Source of the DNA: Centropus unirufus
Lineage: Eukaryota > Chordata > Aves > Cuculiformes > Centropidae
NCBI GenBank assembly: GCA_013397695.1
Contig: VYZI01000021.1
Coordinates: forward strand, 4,820,125 to 4,884,124
Length of the DNA stretch: 64,000 nt
Direction: 5' to 3'
Shown here: piece after piece, positions 11,801-26,800 of the stretch
Position numbering within the stretch: the stretch's first letter is position 1
Layout: each line of letters begins with the position of its first letter
The notes under the pieces: generated by a model
What the model was told of the DNA's origin: nothing
Seen by the model: the letters and a program-made list of their open reading frames with translations, nothing else
Database searches by the model: none
Program-made: the position numbers and the translations under genes

Positions 11801-14800
11801 TTATTGAAATCCACTAACTAAACCTTGCACTCAAGGGTATGTGGCTTTACGATAATGTCAAAAGCCCAGGAGGTACCGAGTGAGTCATAATGTCCCACTG
11901 CTTTTTGAATTATTCCAATTTTAAATCCACAGTTGGCAAAGAAACAAAGAACAATGTAATAGGCATTCGATGCTGTTCTCTATAGTGAACTCCTTTTTAC
12001 CCTAGGACAGAACTTGCCTTAAGCCAAGCAGTTCAGAGGTATGAACTTTTATCAGAACATGCACTTTTTATTCCTTATAAATGCCTTTTTGGCTACAAAA
12101 CAGCTGATCAGACACTCCAGAATTTTGCAGCGAGGTACGATACTGAGATGAATGCTTTGAAACAGCCCAGCTGCTAAAGAATACTCCTACAGAAGCCCTT
12201 AGCACTATTAAACTAAGCTGAAACCGTGCCAGTGATGGGCACCTCTACCCAACGTGCCCATTAAGGGGTTTACTTCTCCATTTTCAATGCTAGGAAGCAT
12301 TCCATTCCTTTTCTTTTGGGATGGATCCAAAGGTTATCACTAAAACATTACCCCTCTGATTTTCAAGTTGTGTACCCAACGAGTAACGTCTTCTCATTTG
12401 ACATTCATATCAACACCCCAAACCATTTCAACAAAGCATTTCGACACCCCCCGACAGCAAGGCTGGATACAGAGCACTTCCAGTACCACCACCAAGGCTC
12501 CTCCTCACCAACAACGCTGCTTAAGTTCTGCAAGACAAATCCCTAAACATCCTTCCCTCCCATCCCTGGTCAGACTGATGGACTGATCAGGTTGTTTGGT
12601 TTGCTCTCTGGCAATGTGAACTCTGCAGGGTGCTGCGCTTGGTCAAAAAGATACCAGATTTGGTATTCCTCTTTTTAAGAACTCCCTTCTTTGCATGCAA
12701 TAAGGATTACAGAGCTCCTATGTGCTCCTAGAGATAGGGAAACATATTTTATATAAAATAGACCAAATTACTTCCTAAATCAATATTAATCTATCATTAA
12801 CCTGCTTTATTTCAAGCTTTGTTTTGTTTTTTAATCAATTCAGCAGATTGTAGTACTGTGAACCCCTCTGAAAGTCTGAGAATTACCTCATAACAAAGTC
12901 ACAATTCAAACCTCCGCAGCCTATATTAAAAAAGGGCAAATGAAGGCATCAAAAGCCCTGTAGAAGGCTTAGGGTTTGCTCTGAGAGCTGATTTTTGGCA
13001 ATTGAAAAAATAAATACATATGCATGCTATTTTTATGTATATATTTCGTTTTTATATAGGTGCATATATATAAAGCGAGCAACAAATGGAACATTTCATA
13101 AATATCTTGCTAGAAAATTAAAAGATACGAGCAGTTAACAAGGGAAGCCAGAAGAACTGTCAGCAAATTCCCTTCTGTGAACAGTAAGGTAAATCAATTA
13201 ATTTTAAAGCAAAAACTCTCTCACACTTGCCTTTTATCTGAATTAGAAACTTGCACATAAAAAGAGTCATTTAGATCAGGGATTTACTGAGATTAGAGTT
13301 GCCTTGTGCCAGACATACATGCAGAGAGAGGGGTGGGGGTGCTTGTTTGGCCAGATCCATTGCTGGTGAAAACCAACACAATCCCATTGACTTTGAGTCG
13401 AGCCGTGCTCATTTCCCCCAGCTGAGAACCTGGCCCTGCATCAACGCTGCAGATTTCTGCGGAAGCTTTGGAACTACACAGAGTTTTGATTTTCTCTTCT
13501 CAGAGGCAGCCGTTGGCCATCTGCAGCTCCTCCTGAGCTCCAATTCAGTGACTCTGGGAGCAGGAGACTTTCAGTGCAGCCCATCAGAGACCTGAACAGC
13601 CCCACTGATGGCACAGGGAGGCAAAAGGAACATCCAAACACCCAACTTGCTGGTCTATGGCCAGAGGAGCGGGCCTGCTCTTGCCCAGGCTTGTGTGTGT
13701 GTAACAGGGCTGGGGAAGGAGGCTTTGTCCTAATGCTCCCACCCCAGTGTACCTTCACCAGCCAAGTCTATTCCAATCAAATGTCAAAAAGTAATTTCTC
13801 CTTGATTCACTCCCCCATAAGGGTCATAACAGTCTTTGACTGAAGTTTTTAAGCTTGACCTGATTTTCTTATAATATTTAAGTGAAAGGTGTAGAACTAT
13901 GGGCATTCTCAACTGAGTTTATTTTTTAAAAAAATTCAAACATTTAAAAATCAAAATTCCAGCAACATTTTTGCTGGTTTGAATTCTATATTTTAGCATG
14001 CACTCTAACACTCTGCTGTGGTAGTTAATTGCTCAGCCACTGACCCCTTTCCCAAACAAGAATACAGAGTAAGGACTGAAACAGTAACCTGTCTTTTAAC
14101 TCACAGTGCCTGGAGATGAACTGGTTGAGGCCAAGGAGGCCAGGCTGCTCATGAGCAGCACGGAACCTCTGCACAGTTAGAGAAGAACTGGTGGCTTTTC
14201 CTCTTCCACAGACTCTGCTGGGCTACACACGTTGACAACGCACATCACCGAGGTCAGCCTTGCCTTCAAAGCCCCAGTGAGGGTGGGACTCCAGAGCTCC
14301 CCAGGGGGAACCCAGCAGCTTTTCTCCTTTTTCCCTATCGTTGGAAATACCAGACAGCAAACCTCTTGCTCCTTTATGGCTCCTTCTGCCTGCCTCACAC
14401 CCCTCCTCCCTCTGATGAATTTGGCAGCATTAAGTGAGACATGTAGCCAGGCTTTGGGCTTAACTAGATTGCTGTAGCAGAGTGGGAAATATGCAGATGA
14501 AAGAAATTCCTAACAGGAAGTAATTTCCCTTTACTAGGGCATGAGCCTTCACGCTGCTGGCCTGGCTGGCTAGCTCCCATCTCCAGGCTATTAAAAAGCT
14601 CATGTCCCAAAGGAAATAATTTGAATCAACTGGGAAGGTTCCCAGATAGTGTGGTTTTCATCTCTACAAGGAAAAACTTTCATTTATCCTCTTTTGTTCC
14701 CCTAATAAGCTATCAGCAAGAGAAAACCTGCTATTAGTATTTATCTGCTGAGAACCAATAAATTCAACTTCTCCATAACCCATTTTCCTTTAAAATGGGG

Positions 14801-17800
14801 AAATGGCAGCCCCAACTAATCTACTTTGATCTGTTCAATCTAAGCCTCCACTCAGAGAATGCAAACTCCAAAGCAGGGCATCAGCATGTAGAGGTCCTTC
14901 CCAGCCCAGAAAGAAACCACAAGAGCTCCAGTGACTTCCTAGTCCCAGAGTCCCAAAATTGCACCTACCTCGACTATCACCCTCCCCCTAAAATACATTA
15001 CTGCTTTTAAAACTACTTGGAGGTAAGTCAAGCACACCTCTTGGTCCATGTTATCAGCACCCCGATAGCCATCAGCGCAATGCAGGCTTAACAAGACATG
15101 TAAGTAAAAGAAAACAGAACTTACGTGCCGCTAGTTTAGGAAACTAAACCCTGTCCTCTGTTTAACTCCTGCAGCATGACATTTTTCTCAAGTGAATGAC
15201 TTCTCACTCCATGTGTTAATTCTCATTAAATTTCATTTTCTGATTATAAATGTCTTGCAAATAGATTTTTACTGCTTCAGAAAGAAGAAGAAAAAAAAAT
15301 CAGCTGAAAGTGTGACTTTTTAGGAGTCCAATAAACCACTCTGTGTGCCAAAACTGAATATACATTACATTTCATGCTTCATTTTCATGTCCCAGTAACT
15401 GCACGGTATATGGGTGCACAGGACTGTCGTGCAGGATCAGGGTCATGTGCTGACCCTTCACAGCTCAAGTTAAAAGTCAGAGTTTATTAGCTGGAAGCAC
15501 TCATGCTCATGGTGTGTCTAGAGCACGCTGAACAGCACAGAGCTCAAGCGCAGGAACTCTGGATCCAATTCTATTTGCCACAAAAGAGATTTAAACCGTA
15601 ATCTCTTTAGAGGCCATTCTACTTTTGTGTTACACACAGATTTCTTCCTCTCTGTAGTTTTAAATGTAAGATTTCTGTTTAGCATTAAATATCTCAAGTT
15701 CTTGCCCAGATCAGGGGGAAAGGCAGTGCTGCCTCAGCTGGCAGAGGAGGGGCTGTTTCATGAACAAGAAAACGCTCACTTGAGTTCAGCACTGAAATTC
15801 CATACTCCCAGGCCCCATGTGGCTACAAAATTAATATTAGATTGAAATGAATTATTAAAAATAAAAGTTCTGTTTGATGCAAGCAGATCAAGCACAAAAG
15901 AGCAAGAGAAAAAAATAATGGAAGGATCCCAGGGAAGGAAAGTTCTGCAGAAGCTGATGAGCCTGAACAGCCTCAGACTGAACTCAGCCAAAGGCATCAG
16001 TCAGGAACTGAATAACCTAAAAACTTGCACAAAGGGTTACAGCAAGTCTCTAATGAGATAAATTCACAATAAGAATGATAGAAAGTAACATGGGCCAGCA
16101 CCTCTTGAGGAGTAAAGAAGTCTTACTCTCTGAAATTAGTGGTGAGGAGGTGTCTACAAGAGCATATCCTGTCTGTGTTGAACTGATTTCCAGGCCTTTC
16201 CTGCACATAAATATTGAAATATGTCAAGTATTCCAGGCCATAGACACACAGGTAGGGCCACAGTTTTAGGAATACAACTGCTTTTGATACAGAAAAGGCA
16301 GTAACTCATTTATGGGGTCTCCATACCACTAACCACTTTTCATAGCAAGGCCTGCCCAGCATAGAAGAAAGAATGAGGGAGGTTTAACTCAAATTAGCAG
16401 AGGTTTCTCAGTGTGAGGGCAATGCTCAGACAGAACAAAATGCCAGAGTAGAAGGAGGATTGCTGGAAACAGCAGAACTATGACAACAAGTATTTCACAG
16501 CTCTGATTTCAGCCCCAAAATAGTCTTTTCTTCTTGGTTTCAGCTACCCCTACTCTGTCAGTCGTCATGCTTTGAATACTAGCTTCCACTGTTCCCTTGG
16601 GAATATGGGCCAAATAAGGAAGGAACAAACCATAGACAAGGCTACACCCAACCAAAACCTTTAAAAAGCCTGCTTACCGAGTACCAAATCCCAAAGGAAT
16701 ACTGAAGATACATAGGCTGGATTTTTAAAGAGTGACAAACCCCAAAACCTGCTCTACAGCGTTTCAGGGTCTTTTCTGCTCCAGGAAGTCAACTAAAACT
16801 GCAGCTGATAACTCCTAAATAATAGCAAACAAGAAGCTCATTGTAAGTATAAGAAGCTCACTGCCTTACTTGAGGGCAGTCTGATGGTGATAAAACAATT
16901 ATAAGAGAAGGAAAACCCATTCCTGGTCACATTACAGTCCCTTAAAAACCTGCCAGGACCTTCTGCCATTGATGGTCTCTGCATCAGCCCTGAAGTATCT
17001 GAGTCATGTGGACACTGTGCCCATTTCCTACATCTTACATATATTTTTCAGGATTTAAAGCGCTGTAGTCTCAAAGCCTTAACTCAGCGTGTAATGGTTT
17101 AAACATATATTTTACATCTTAATTTGCCCTAATAATGTGGCTATAAGCTGCTGTCATTCGCTCCCTTTTTCTGACCTTGGAAATAAAATGTTTAATCTCC
17201 ATGGGATTTTCCTGGCGAGATACTTTAAATCAGTGCACATGTACATACTTCTCGATATGTTTTTTCAATTTTCCTAAAATATTCTCATCTGTGCAGACAT
17301 GATGACTAGACATGTTTCAATGGTGCTTGGAACCTGATACAAGTGGGTAATTTAACCATGTATTTGACCAATATTACAGAAACACACGGAGTTTCCTAGC
17401 AACAAAAGCCCTTGGCCATCAAGATGGCAGCCAGCAGCTAACATTGCGATGGCCTGACCTAACTTGAAAAGAAATTACATTGAAGAATGTTCTCCTTCCT
17501 CTTGCAGCAGGACTGGTCTAAGATATGTGGCTGCAGGTCTGACCTCGAGGGGCTTTTCTGACCAGCGTATGCTTTATGCATATACAGAATCACAAAATGT
17601 CATATGAGAAAGGACATTCACCCCCTCCCTGGAGGTGTTCAAGGCCAAGTTGGATGAGGCCTTGAGCAACCTGATCTGGTGGGATCCAGTGGGTTGGAAC
17701 TGGATGGTCTTCAAGGTCACTTCCAACCTAAACCATTCTGCTAATCTATGATTTTGGATCCTTTTGTGTTATATTTTCCAGAAGTAAGAACAATCTTTGA

Positions 17801-20800
17801 TCTGAAAAAAATATAACGCCCCTCTTCTAAGAAGTTTAAAAGCTTATTGACGCCAAGTAGCAGCGCACAGCTTGGCTTGTTGACGCAGAGCTCCCATGTG
17901 TTAGGGCATTGCTGCAGGCCAAGAGAAAGGTGGCACAAATCCCATGAGCCTGGAGACCAGTGCGGCTCTGGGCTACCAGCTCTGGTGCCCGATTCCCGTG
18001 CCTGAGAGGCTAGGACACAAAGGGACAGAGCAAGATCACCTCCTTTGTTCTTCCCTTTTCCCTCACTTTTATTCCTCTCTGGCCGCAGTGTTTGGAAGGG
18101 AAATCACAAGACTCTCCATCCAAGTTCATTTTTGCGGAAGCGAGTCAGTCACCTGAGCAGCTGTCCCGGAGGACTGAGGATAATTGTCCTCTTTATTAAT
18201 GCAGTGTAGAGGTGACACCTGAGGGGAAGACCAAACTCTCAGGCAAAAGCCGTCTCTTCCTGAGGGGAAAGAGTAAAGCACAGAAGAAGCTACCGACTCA
18301 CACGGCTGCAGTACTCAATGCCATTCCTGCATTAATTCCTGCCTTTAACCAAGCCTCCTGCCACAATCTGGAAAGTATTGAATGAAGACCCACAGCTCTA
18401 AGCAAGCTGAGCCACGGCTCTGTGGGACCCTTTGAATGACAGCAAAGGGGACTTAATGAGTACCTGACTTCCTAGAGAATGGGTCCCTCTTCTTTACATT
18501 CCCTCCCGAGCTCCACCTTCCACATCCAACTTAGACAAGTCCTTTAACTTCTCCTTCAACAAGGGACAACAGCACTTTCCACTAAGAACAAACATATTCA
18601 GGCCCATTAACTTGCAGACAGAACGAGGCCATGGTGCAGAAGGATACGCTGTGGGTAGACACCTACTCCCTGGTAGGAGCTGGTAACCACCCTAAGGTTT
18701 TTTCACTGATGAACCCACCAACACCGTGGGGCTCAAGGCACAGAGGGCACTGAAAAAAAAAAACCACCCTTACACCCTTGCTGTGTTCAGAGCTTCCTTG
18801 AGCTGAACAACAACCACCATCCCTATTCCCAGTTACATCATGACTTCATTTTTCCATCCAAATTAACTAACTTGCTTGAAGAAAATGTCAAAAAATTGCC
18901 TGTTTTCTGAATGCGAACTTCCAAGACGTGGGCAGAGAAACAAACCCCTCCTAGAACAAGGATGCTGGTTTACTGGTATTTCACTAAAATAGCAACGGCT
19001 ATTTGTGCGGAGCATGTCTACAACAAATATGCTGGTATAAAAACACTGCCTTGCAAACACCATTCTTTCAAAAGTTGCCTTTACAGCTTTGGAGGCACTG
19101 GCTGCTTTCACAGCCAAGTTTGCCACTGCTACGGAAAACAGGCTGCACATGCAAGCCAGCTGAAGTCATACGGACTGCAAAGGGCTAGGGCTGCTGCTGC
19201 TACCACTGTAAAAATGTTATTTGGAAACCAGCTTCTCGGAGAGCTGTATAAGGAATCAAAAATCCGTGGTAGAGATGCAAGCTTGATGCTTTTCCATTTT
19301 TCAGCAGTGACTAATACATAAAAAAGCTCTTATCTCAAAATAAAACATTTCTGCCCCTTATGAAGGCACATAAACAGGCAGGGCAGAATGGCCTTACATA
19401 GCTGGCCTGGTAATGTCCTCTTCAGCACTGTATCTGGAGACCTTCTCGCATTGCACTCTTAAAATCTCAACCAATGTGGATGTGAACCATGCCAACACTT
19501 TCCTCCTCCCCAGCTGGAAGCAGAGGGATCACAGAATCATTGAATGGTTTGGGTTGGAAGGGACCTTAAAGTCCATCCATTTCCAATGCCCTTGCCATGG
19601 GCAGGGACACCTCCCACTGGACCAGGCTGCTCAAAGCCCCATCCAACCTGGCCTTGAACACCTCCAGGGAGGGGGCATTCTTCTGTGGGCAACCTGTGCC
19701 AGTGCCTCATCACCCTCATGGGAAAGCATTTCTTCCTAATGTCTAAATCTTCCCTCTTTCAACTCAAAACCATTCCCCATCATCCTATCCCAGCACTCCT
19801 TGATAAAGAGCCATTCCCAGCTTTCCTCGAGCTCCTTTCAGTACTGAAAGCTGCTCCAAGGTCTCCCTAGAGACTTCTCCAGACCAAACAAGCCCAAATC
19901 TCTCAGCCTGTCCTCACAGCAGAGGTGCTCCAGCCCTCTCACCATCTTCATGGCCTCCTCTGGAATCGCTCTAACAGATCCATGTCCTTCCTGTGCTGAG
20001 GACTCCAGAACTGAACACAATACTCCAGTTGGTCAAAAGAGTTGTGTGAGAACAGCGCAGAGACAAGGCCAAAATCAAAACAGAAAATGAGAAGTAAAAC
20101 ACTTCAACGCTCAAAAAACAGTGCTAGAAATAATTTTGTACTTAATCCAACAGAGATAAGTGATATGCAAGAAATACAAGCTTTTTTTTCCAACCTGTTT
20201 TGGAAGCAGGACACCACCAGACTTTTCTTCTCCAGGTTTGTCCCTCTGTACAGCTGTTTGCTGTCTAACAAGGGTTGAGTTTGTAAGCGCAGTTTTCCTC
20301 CAAGGAAAGCACTGGCCTCTCTAGGCTATCTAGCTGTCCATTTGCATAAGATTTGAAGGAATCCAACAATCTAAGACTTACAGCATGGTTTCTATTATCA
20401 AACAACAATTAATAAGGGTAGAAAGGAATATTTCCATTCCCTGAAGATGCTTCACAGCCTTAACTGCCTCAGATGAAAGGACAGAGTCAGCTCAATTAAA
20501 ATTTGCATCTTGATCCTCAAAAGAAATCCCATTTTCCAACAGCACAACTCAAGTTTCACCTTCACCAAGCAAAACACACCTGCCAATGCTCACACCACAT
20601 CCAAAGTCCTTTTCAAACTGCTTTATCTACACTGCCCCACGCTGCTCACTTCATGGCAAGCGACCTTGTGAAAACGTTACTACTTCAGGCAATCAAACAA
20701 GACCTGGATCACTGCTTTATTTATGTCTTTTTTTCCCCTATGAATTTTCTCTACGAGGTAAAAGCAGATTAAGGCGGCCTCAGACTCTGTTTCTCTACGC

Positions 20801-23800
20801 CAGTTGAATACAACAGTATTTCTTTGTGTCATAATACAACACCTGACCAGCTTCATATAGTTTTCTTAAGTCAAAACCTGAGCTTCAGCTAGAGCTGACC
20901 TCAGATTTAGACGAACCTGAAGAACTTTGACCACAACTTTTCTGCAGTCTGTAAAGCTCTCATCACTCACCACTCCTCTTTTTCAGTACGTCCCCTATAG
21001 TGAGAAAAGATAGCTCTTTCACTTGGAATATAGGAATTCCTGAAGAGTTCCGCACCATCTTAGGGCTTTGTTTCTTTGGGGAGAGCTCATTTCTATCAGA
21101 GAAATCATTCCCTATCAGAGCAAAACATCAGACCCCGGGAAAAAAAAGGCTTTAGCTGAAATTTTTATGTTCTGGTCTGTGACCTCGGGAGCAGAAAGCA
21201 CATTTGAACACCTCTAAGCTTTGTAAACACCTATAAAAAATGCTGACCCAAAAGTTCAGGAAAACAATAAGGAATTCCGAGTAAATCTATCAGAGTTTTT
21301 AGCATCCGTTTGATACTTCCTACATCTTTCCCCAGAAGCCAAATTGCTTACCTTTAAGAAAATGAACCTTTTCAGAATCTTGAAAATTAGGTAGCCCCAA
21401 TATAAATGCAAGGCTTGGAGGGTCAAAAGCAGTCCATTGGATAGAAAATACGCTATGACAGGAGTCGTAGAGTAGTAGGTAGGCTGATACAACGTGGCAC
21501 GAAGAATCCTAAAAAATAAAGGGCACTGTTATGGTGCGAGATTCCTTCTCTATGTTATTCACAACTACTTCTAATTTCACATTCCAGATGGTTTAAGTAT
21601 TCCCCCAAAAAGACCTGCAAAGATGAGAGATCAATTAACAAGGCCTGCCTTAACTAGATTACTGGTCTCCATTGAAATATAGACTTCAGAAGATGAGAAA
21701 TCTGAAGCTTACATGAAAATGTTCTAAATAAGGATAGAAAAAATCCCATACTTTTTCATCTTGAGCTCTGTGTGGTCAAGATGCTATGGAACTCAGAGCT
21801 TGTCTATGCCATTCTTTTAATGCAAATTCTTTCTAATCTGAAATCCACACTCCAGAGAAAATTGTTGCAACAGGTGTTGCAACAGGACTTTTTGTTAATT
21901 AACATATGCTTTGTGTATCTTAACATTTCACTACTTCTATGGCATTCAGGGCTTTTTTTTTTGCCTGTTTAATCTCATCATGCTTCGCTCCCAAGCTGAA
22001 GAACGCAAGAACAACAAGTTCAGTGAAGCAAAACGATTGGAGATCACCTGTCTAGTTAATAAAAAAATAACAAGAAAGCAAAATACAGCAGCATTTCTGA
22101 AAGAAAATACTACAGGAAATTAAAACCTTGTATTAATCAATGTTCAGAACTATTAATTTAACAACCAGCTTGAGTCTCTCAGGGTTTGTCCACATGCAGG
22201 CAGGGTACGAAAGCAAAGTCGAGCAAGTCAAGGAAACCGTGAATGTGAAATACATTAAACACTTTTTAAAAGCTAAACATGTTGAGCATTAAGCACCCAT
22301 GTGGATACTCCAAAGAGGATTAAAGCAGAGCACTCCAAAGTCATGCGATTATTTAGCCAGTCATGGTTTATTTGCATTGACTTCATAAATTAATTGGTTC
22401 ACCTTAACTTTTTCTGAAAGCTCCTCACTTGAGTGAAATGAGGCACTACCCAAGAACTAGATAACAAATAGAAGGCTCTACAAAAAAAAAATCAAACTAC
22501 AATCCTACAGGAATTACAGTGGACTCTGACTTTGCAGCTCCAGCAGGAGGGATGGAATGAAAGGGAAAATGATTTCTCAGTTCCCTTGAAAATACAAGTT
22601 AAAGCACAATTAACAAAAATAAGGTAAATAATATATAAAAGGCCTTTATTTCAGTTAACATATTTTCAAGAGGTTCCTTTAAAAAACTGCTTTTACTTAA
22701 ATTAAACTTTTTAAAAGAAATTACAGCTTTTGTGAACTCTTCTCACTGGCCTTTGGTACCCACCTACAAAGCTTCTTCTAAGTCCAGTCCATTTCTTTCC
22801 TTTTTCCATCACAAGCCATACTAACCTCACAATGGAAATGGGAATGAAATAAAAGTGTGTGACTACATTAAATCTTGCTTACCAGAAGGGTAACAGGATG
22901 ATCCTTGTGATGAAGTATGCGATAGAAAAGATGATAAAGAGCGTATTGCAGGTTTTCTCCCAGTGAGCATAATGAAACATTTTGGCTGCCTGCATTGAAC
23001 AAAAACCACAAACATATTACACATATTCTCCAAAATTAGTTCCTTTCTGCACTTTCATAAACAGGGACTCATCTTCTACCTAAGCAGGAAGAAATTCCTC
23101 CCTGTTTGACACGCAAAGCCATCATTTTACTGATACCTAATAAAGCATTATCAAAACAGATTCTTTGTTTATATTTCCCCTTTCATCTTAAAGGAGTGGA
23201 CTCTGTCAAAGGCCCAAAGAACAGCTCTCTGATCAGAACCTAAAAGTGTCATGAAAGTACAAACTGCTTTAGAAAACAGAGGTAATCTCTCATTCCTGTA
23301 CCAGATTCGAAGCAGGCTGAATCAAAGAGAAGCCTCTGGCCATATCTGCATGCTCGGGGAATACTAATAAAGATTATAATTACTGCTTCTCCCCTAGCCG
23401 AACTGTACAACTCTCCGTGCCTCGTCGAGGAACCACCCTGAGCACTGTTGAATCAAACAGCTGTTCCCAAGCAGAGACAAGGTTATGTTTTAAACAGCAG
23501 TTTGATGAACTTTTGAGTGGCAGGGCTTAATTAAGTCATTCTGTACCCAACTTCAGTTTCCATCAGAGTTCTGTCCCACCAGTTGTCAGCTCAGCTTTTT
23601 CTAAGGTCATGCAGTTAATTGGGCCACAAAGCAGTTCAGGGTTAAAGGTAACCCCCCAAAAAACTGTATGCACGTGATTAATGTGGACCAATCCCCACTG
23701 CAAGACCACACGATGAGTAGCTCCAGTCCAACAGAGAGAATATCAGGAGCAGAAATGAACAGTGGGACACAACAGCCTGCAAGGGCTGCTCACCACCAAA

Positions 23801-26800
23801 AGAGGTGAGGAAACTCTGCTCTCAATCCTGGTGTTGTAAACTCAGGATTACTCTAGTGAAGGAAACAGAGCATGCATTCACCTTCCAAGAAACTCACAGA
23901 GGGCTTTGTGCAGAATAAGGCATTTCTTAATTATAAACATTTCTAAACGTCGATATTTTATTCAGGGAAGGCACTTCCCCTTCAGCTCAGGGGAATAAAT
24001 CTTTTCTTCTGCCAGTAGATACCATGGATATTGGAGACAGTGACTCCAGCTAGAAGTGTATAGTGCAGATGTATCCCTTGGGACAAAACAGGGCTGTGAA
24101 TGCTGACAAATGCTGACATTTAGGTCAGTTTGGAGAAGTAGCCAATGTCTTGGCTTCTAAATTTGCTTGAGAATTGGTGTAATGACACAATTTTTTTTTT
24201 ATCTTACAATTTATGGATCCATAAAGCTGGGTATTTGTGGGGCTAGGAAGGGATCGAATGAACCTTGTAGCAAATGGTTTAAAAACTTCACTGAACATAA
24301 TAACAACAAAAAAAACCAAAACCAAACTCCAGCAAACAAAAAACCCAAACCAAAACTAGAGGTGGCGGGCATGGTTACCTCGAGCCAGAAATCTGCAGTA
24401 TCGTGCACAAAAATCACCAGTGTTCCAAGCCGCACGTAATTGCCACACCAAGAGAAGCTCATCAACCCAATGGCTGCGAAGTGATGAACGACGTGAGCCA
24501 TAAAATCCTGGGAAGGAGAGAAATAAAAAGGTAGAGCCAAGCAAGTAGAGCTCTAGAGGGTCTCCATGCAGATGGAGCGAATCTTCTCACAGGGAGATGC
24601 CCTCCCTGGAGGCCAAGGGAGCATGGATGTATGCAGGTGTCCCAGGGACAGGCTGATGCTGCCCTCATGTGGCTGCACCAGCTCCAGTATCTGGACAATG
24701 CTTTTCCTTACAAACACTTCTTTACCCACCTCACAGGAAGAGAGGTTCTAGCTACAAAAAAAGCCTGCCCACTTGCCTTCCTTCTGGTGTCAATCCCAGC
24801 TGTAAATAAGAGGGACCAGTAAAAACCAATCTCCATCATGTAGTACCAATACTGGGATGGCAGCAGAGTCTGTAAATGAAGAAAAAAAACACAGTTAAGA
24901 GAGAATAGAAACAAGTGAATGCCAAGTGAGACTACTTCTCTTTTCCCTTCCTCACTTTTTTTGCTCTTCTGCTTAAAAGGGAGTCTTGCTTAAAAATTAA
25001 ACTCAACTAAATCCCTGTTCTGGGCTTCATTAAGAAGGATGTTCTGGGAGCCAAATATTTTAACCTTTACTCAGGCCAAACTCTCAGTTTCTCCCCCACC
25101 TCTGAATTTCAGCATGCTTTTTTCTATGTCAGAGCTCTACACGCAGAGTGTTTCTGCATTTAATTACAAACAACTGCAAATAAACAAAGCCCTCCATCTC
25201 GGTGAACAATTAACATTTTAAACAAATCACACATCCCATGACTAAAATGTCAGTTAGTTATGCTAAAATCCTACACATCTGCTTAGGGCTGGATGCTGAG
25301 TTTGGCTGCTCCCTTGGCTCAATACATTTCCTAGGTGGCAAGGAGGAGGGTTGGTTCTCGCGTCCCATGAGCAGAAGTTGGGGAAAACTCATCTGGAAGG
25401 CAGGATTCTTTTCATTTTTGGCCCCTAAGTAGGACAGGAATAAGAAGGCAGCGAGATGGGCCACAGATTTATAGAAATAGGACTGGGGGGGCATGTAAGA
25501 ACCTCTGGCAGGTGGGCATGAAGGCAGTTTTCTCCCTCTACCTGTGCTACTGTTAGTGCCCAGCTGGCACCCAGCACTGGGGCTGCCAGGTGTCACCCTC
25601 TGCGTCACTGCAGTGCCCCGGAGCATCTTCAGGCCTGGTGACTGGGGGTTCTGCACTGAAACCCGTAACACAGATAGCATCTACTGTGTGCAACTGGTAA
25701 CCTGGCACGGGTGGAAATAACAGTGCCCTGGCTGGAGGGCTGGGCTGCAGATCGTGGAGGAGTCCTGCAACAGTCAGCAGAAGGAGCCAAAGAAGGGCAA
25801 AAGGCTTTATTGCCACACCTCTCTAGGTAGTGGCTGTTGGGAAGGAGAAGTGCTTCTGCAGATTATCCCTTCCATTAGGGAAATACGCGGAATGCCTCAA
25901 GGCCAATGGCCCAGTGCCATAAGTCTCACCTGAAATGGGTAGCCAACCCATGTCTGCCATATGTCGTAAAACCAGGGTTTCTGGGGAAGACAGATGATTC
26001 AGAGAGTGATGAGCTGAGCAACAATAAGTCACGTTAACTCAATCTTCACTACTTAAAATGACTCTAAGTGGAGCAAGCTAAGAAGCTATAGTCTCAGTAA
26101 TTGTTCTCCACCAGTTTCTTACATCCTAAATTTATTATTTTGGCCCCAGCTTTTCTGGCTTCTTTTCAGGACACCTGAAACATTCCAGTTCATCATTTCA
26201 TCATGCAAAGCAGTGGGTGTGTGCTTTATTACTGCAATTACTCAAAATATGTTGCCACAGTGATTAGATTTTGCTGTGTTTACCAGCCCCACACACCACT
26301 GGTCCATGACGATAAACAGTGTTTGGGGAGAAGAGCCAGATGAACGAAGACACCCTGAGAACTGTTCTGTTGCTCTGGAGAAACATTAATGACCCCCCAG
26401 GCAGCGCTCCCAGAGTTACAAGCAGCACTCTCTCTGTTATTCCCAACTTCCAACCCAGCAGCAAGACCCTAATGAAGAGCCATGAAATGCACCATTGTTG
26501 TGACACCCCCCAAAAAGTGCTGCCAGAAATGGTTTATGGCCTCCTTTGAGAAAAAAAAAAAACATTGGCCACGTGATGCATTTGAAGGTGTTAACAAGGC
26601 GTGCTGTAAAACCATCTGTGCGACTTCTTAAACCCTTCCTTAAAAATACTGATTGCTCATAAATCACTTCAGCATAGAAGTTCAAAAGAGATTTTAAAAA
26701 TTAAGTAAAACCTCAGTACACGTTGCAAACCCTCGTCCAGATTACGGACATATAAAGACCTGAACCCAAAGAGCCACCAAAGCCAGCGAGTCATTCAACG

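Larger units (their letters stand above)
5807..21351 (-). other. CERS3 last intron (15.5 kb)
   Basis: The intron between the TLC-domain exon and the acidic-tail exon. It contains two CR1 copies (17619-17755 and 19528-20034), a 19-bp palindrome at 8193-8211 and many AT-rich stretches. The open frames inside are short, occur on both strands and show no exon-like borders; I support no gene here. Its size would allow an alternative terminal exon, but I could not identify one. Confidence 0.75.

Noticed and set aside
18911..19321. Open frame of 136 codons on the plus strand inside the last CERS3 intron
   Set aside because: Opposed by a 95-codon frame on the other strand and lacks any conserved motif.
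19413..19739. Open frames of 108 (plus) and 60 (minus) codons
   Set aside because: They are readings of a 3' CR1 fragment; the part present is mostly non-coding 3' region. The same applies to frames at 2548-2850, 44230-44567 and 48478-48771.
25258..25680. Open frame of 140 codons on the minus strand in CERS3 intron 5
   Set aside because: Inserting it between exons 5 and 6 would break the well-conserved GYP-to-LLPSQYW join of ceramide synthases.
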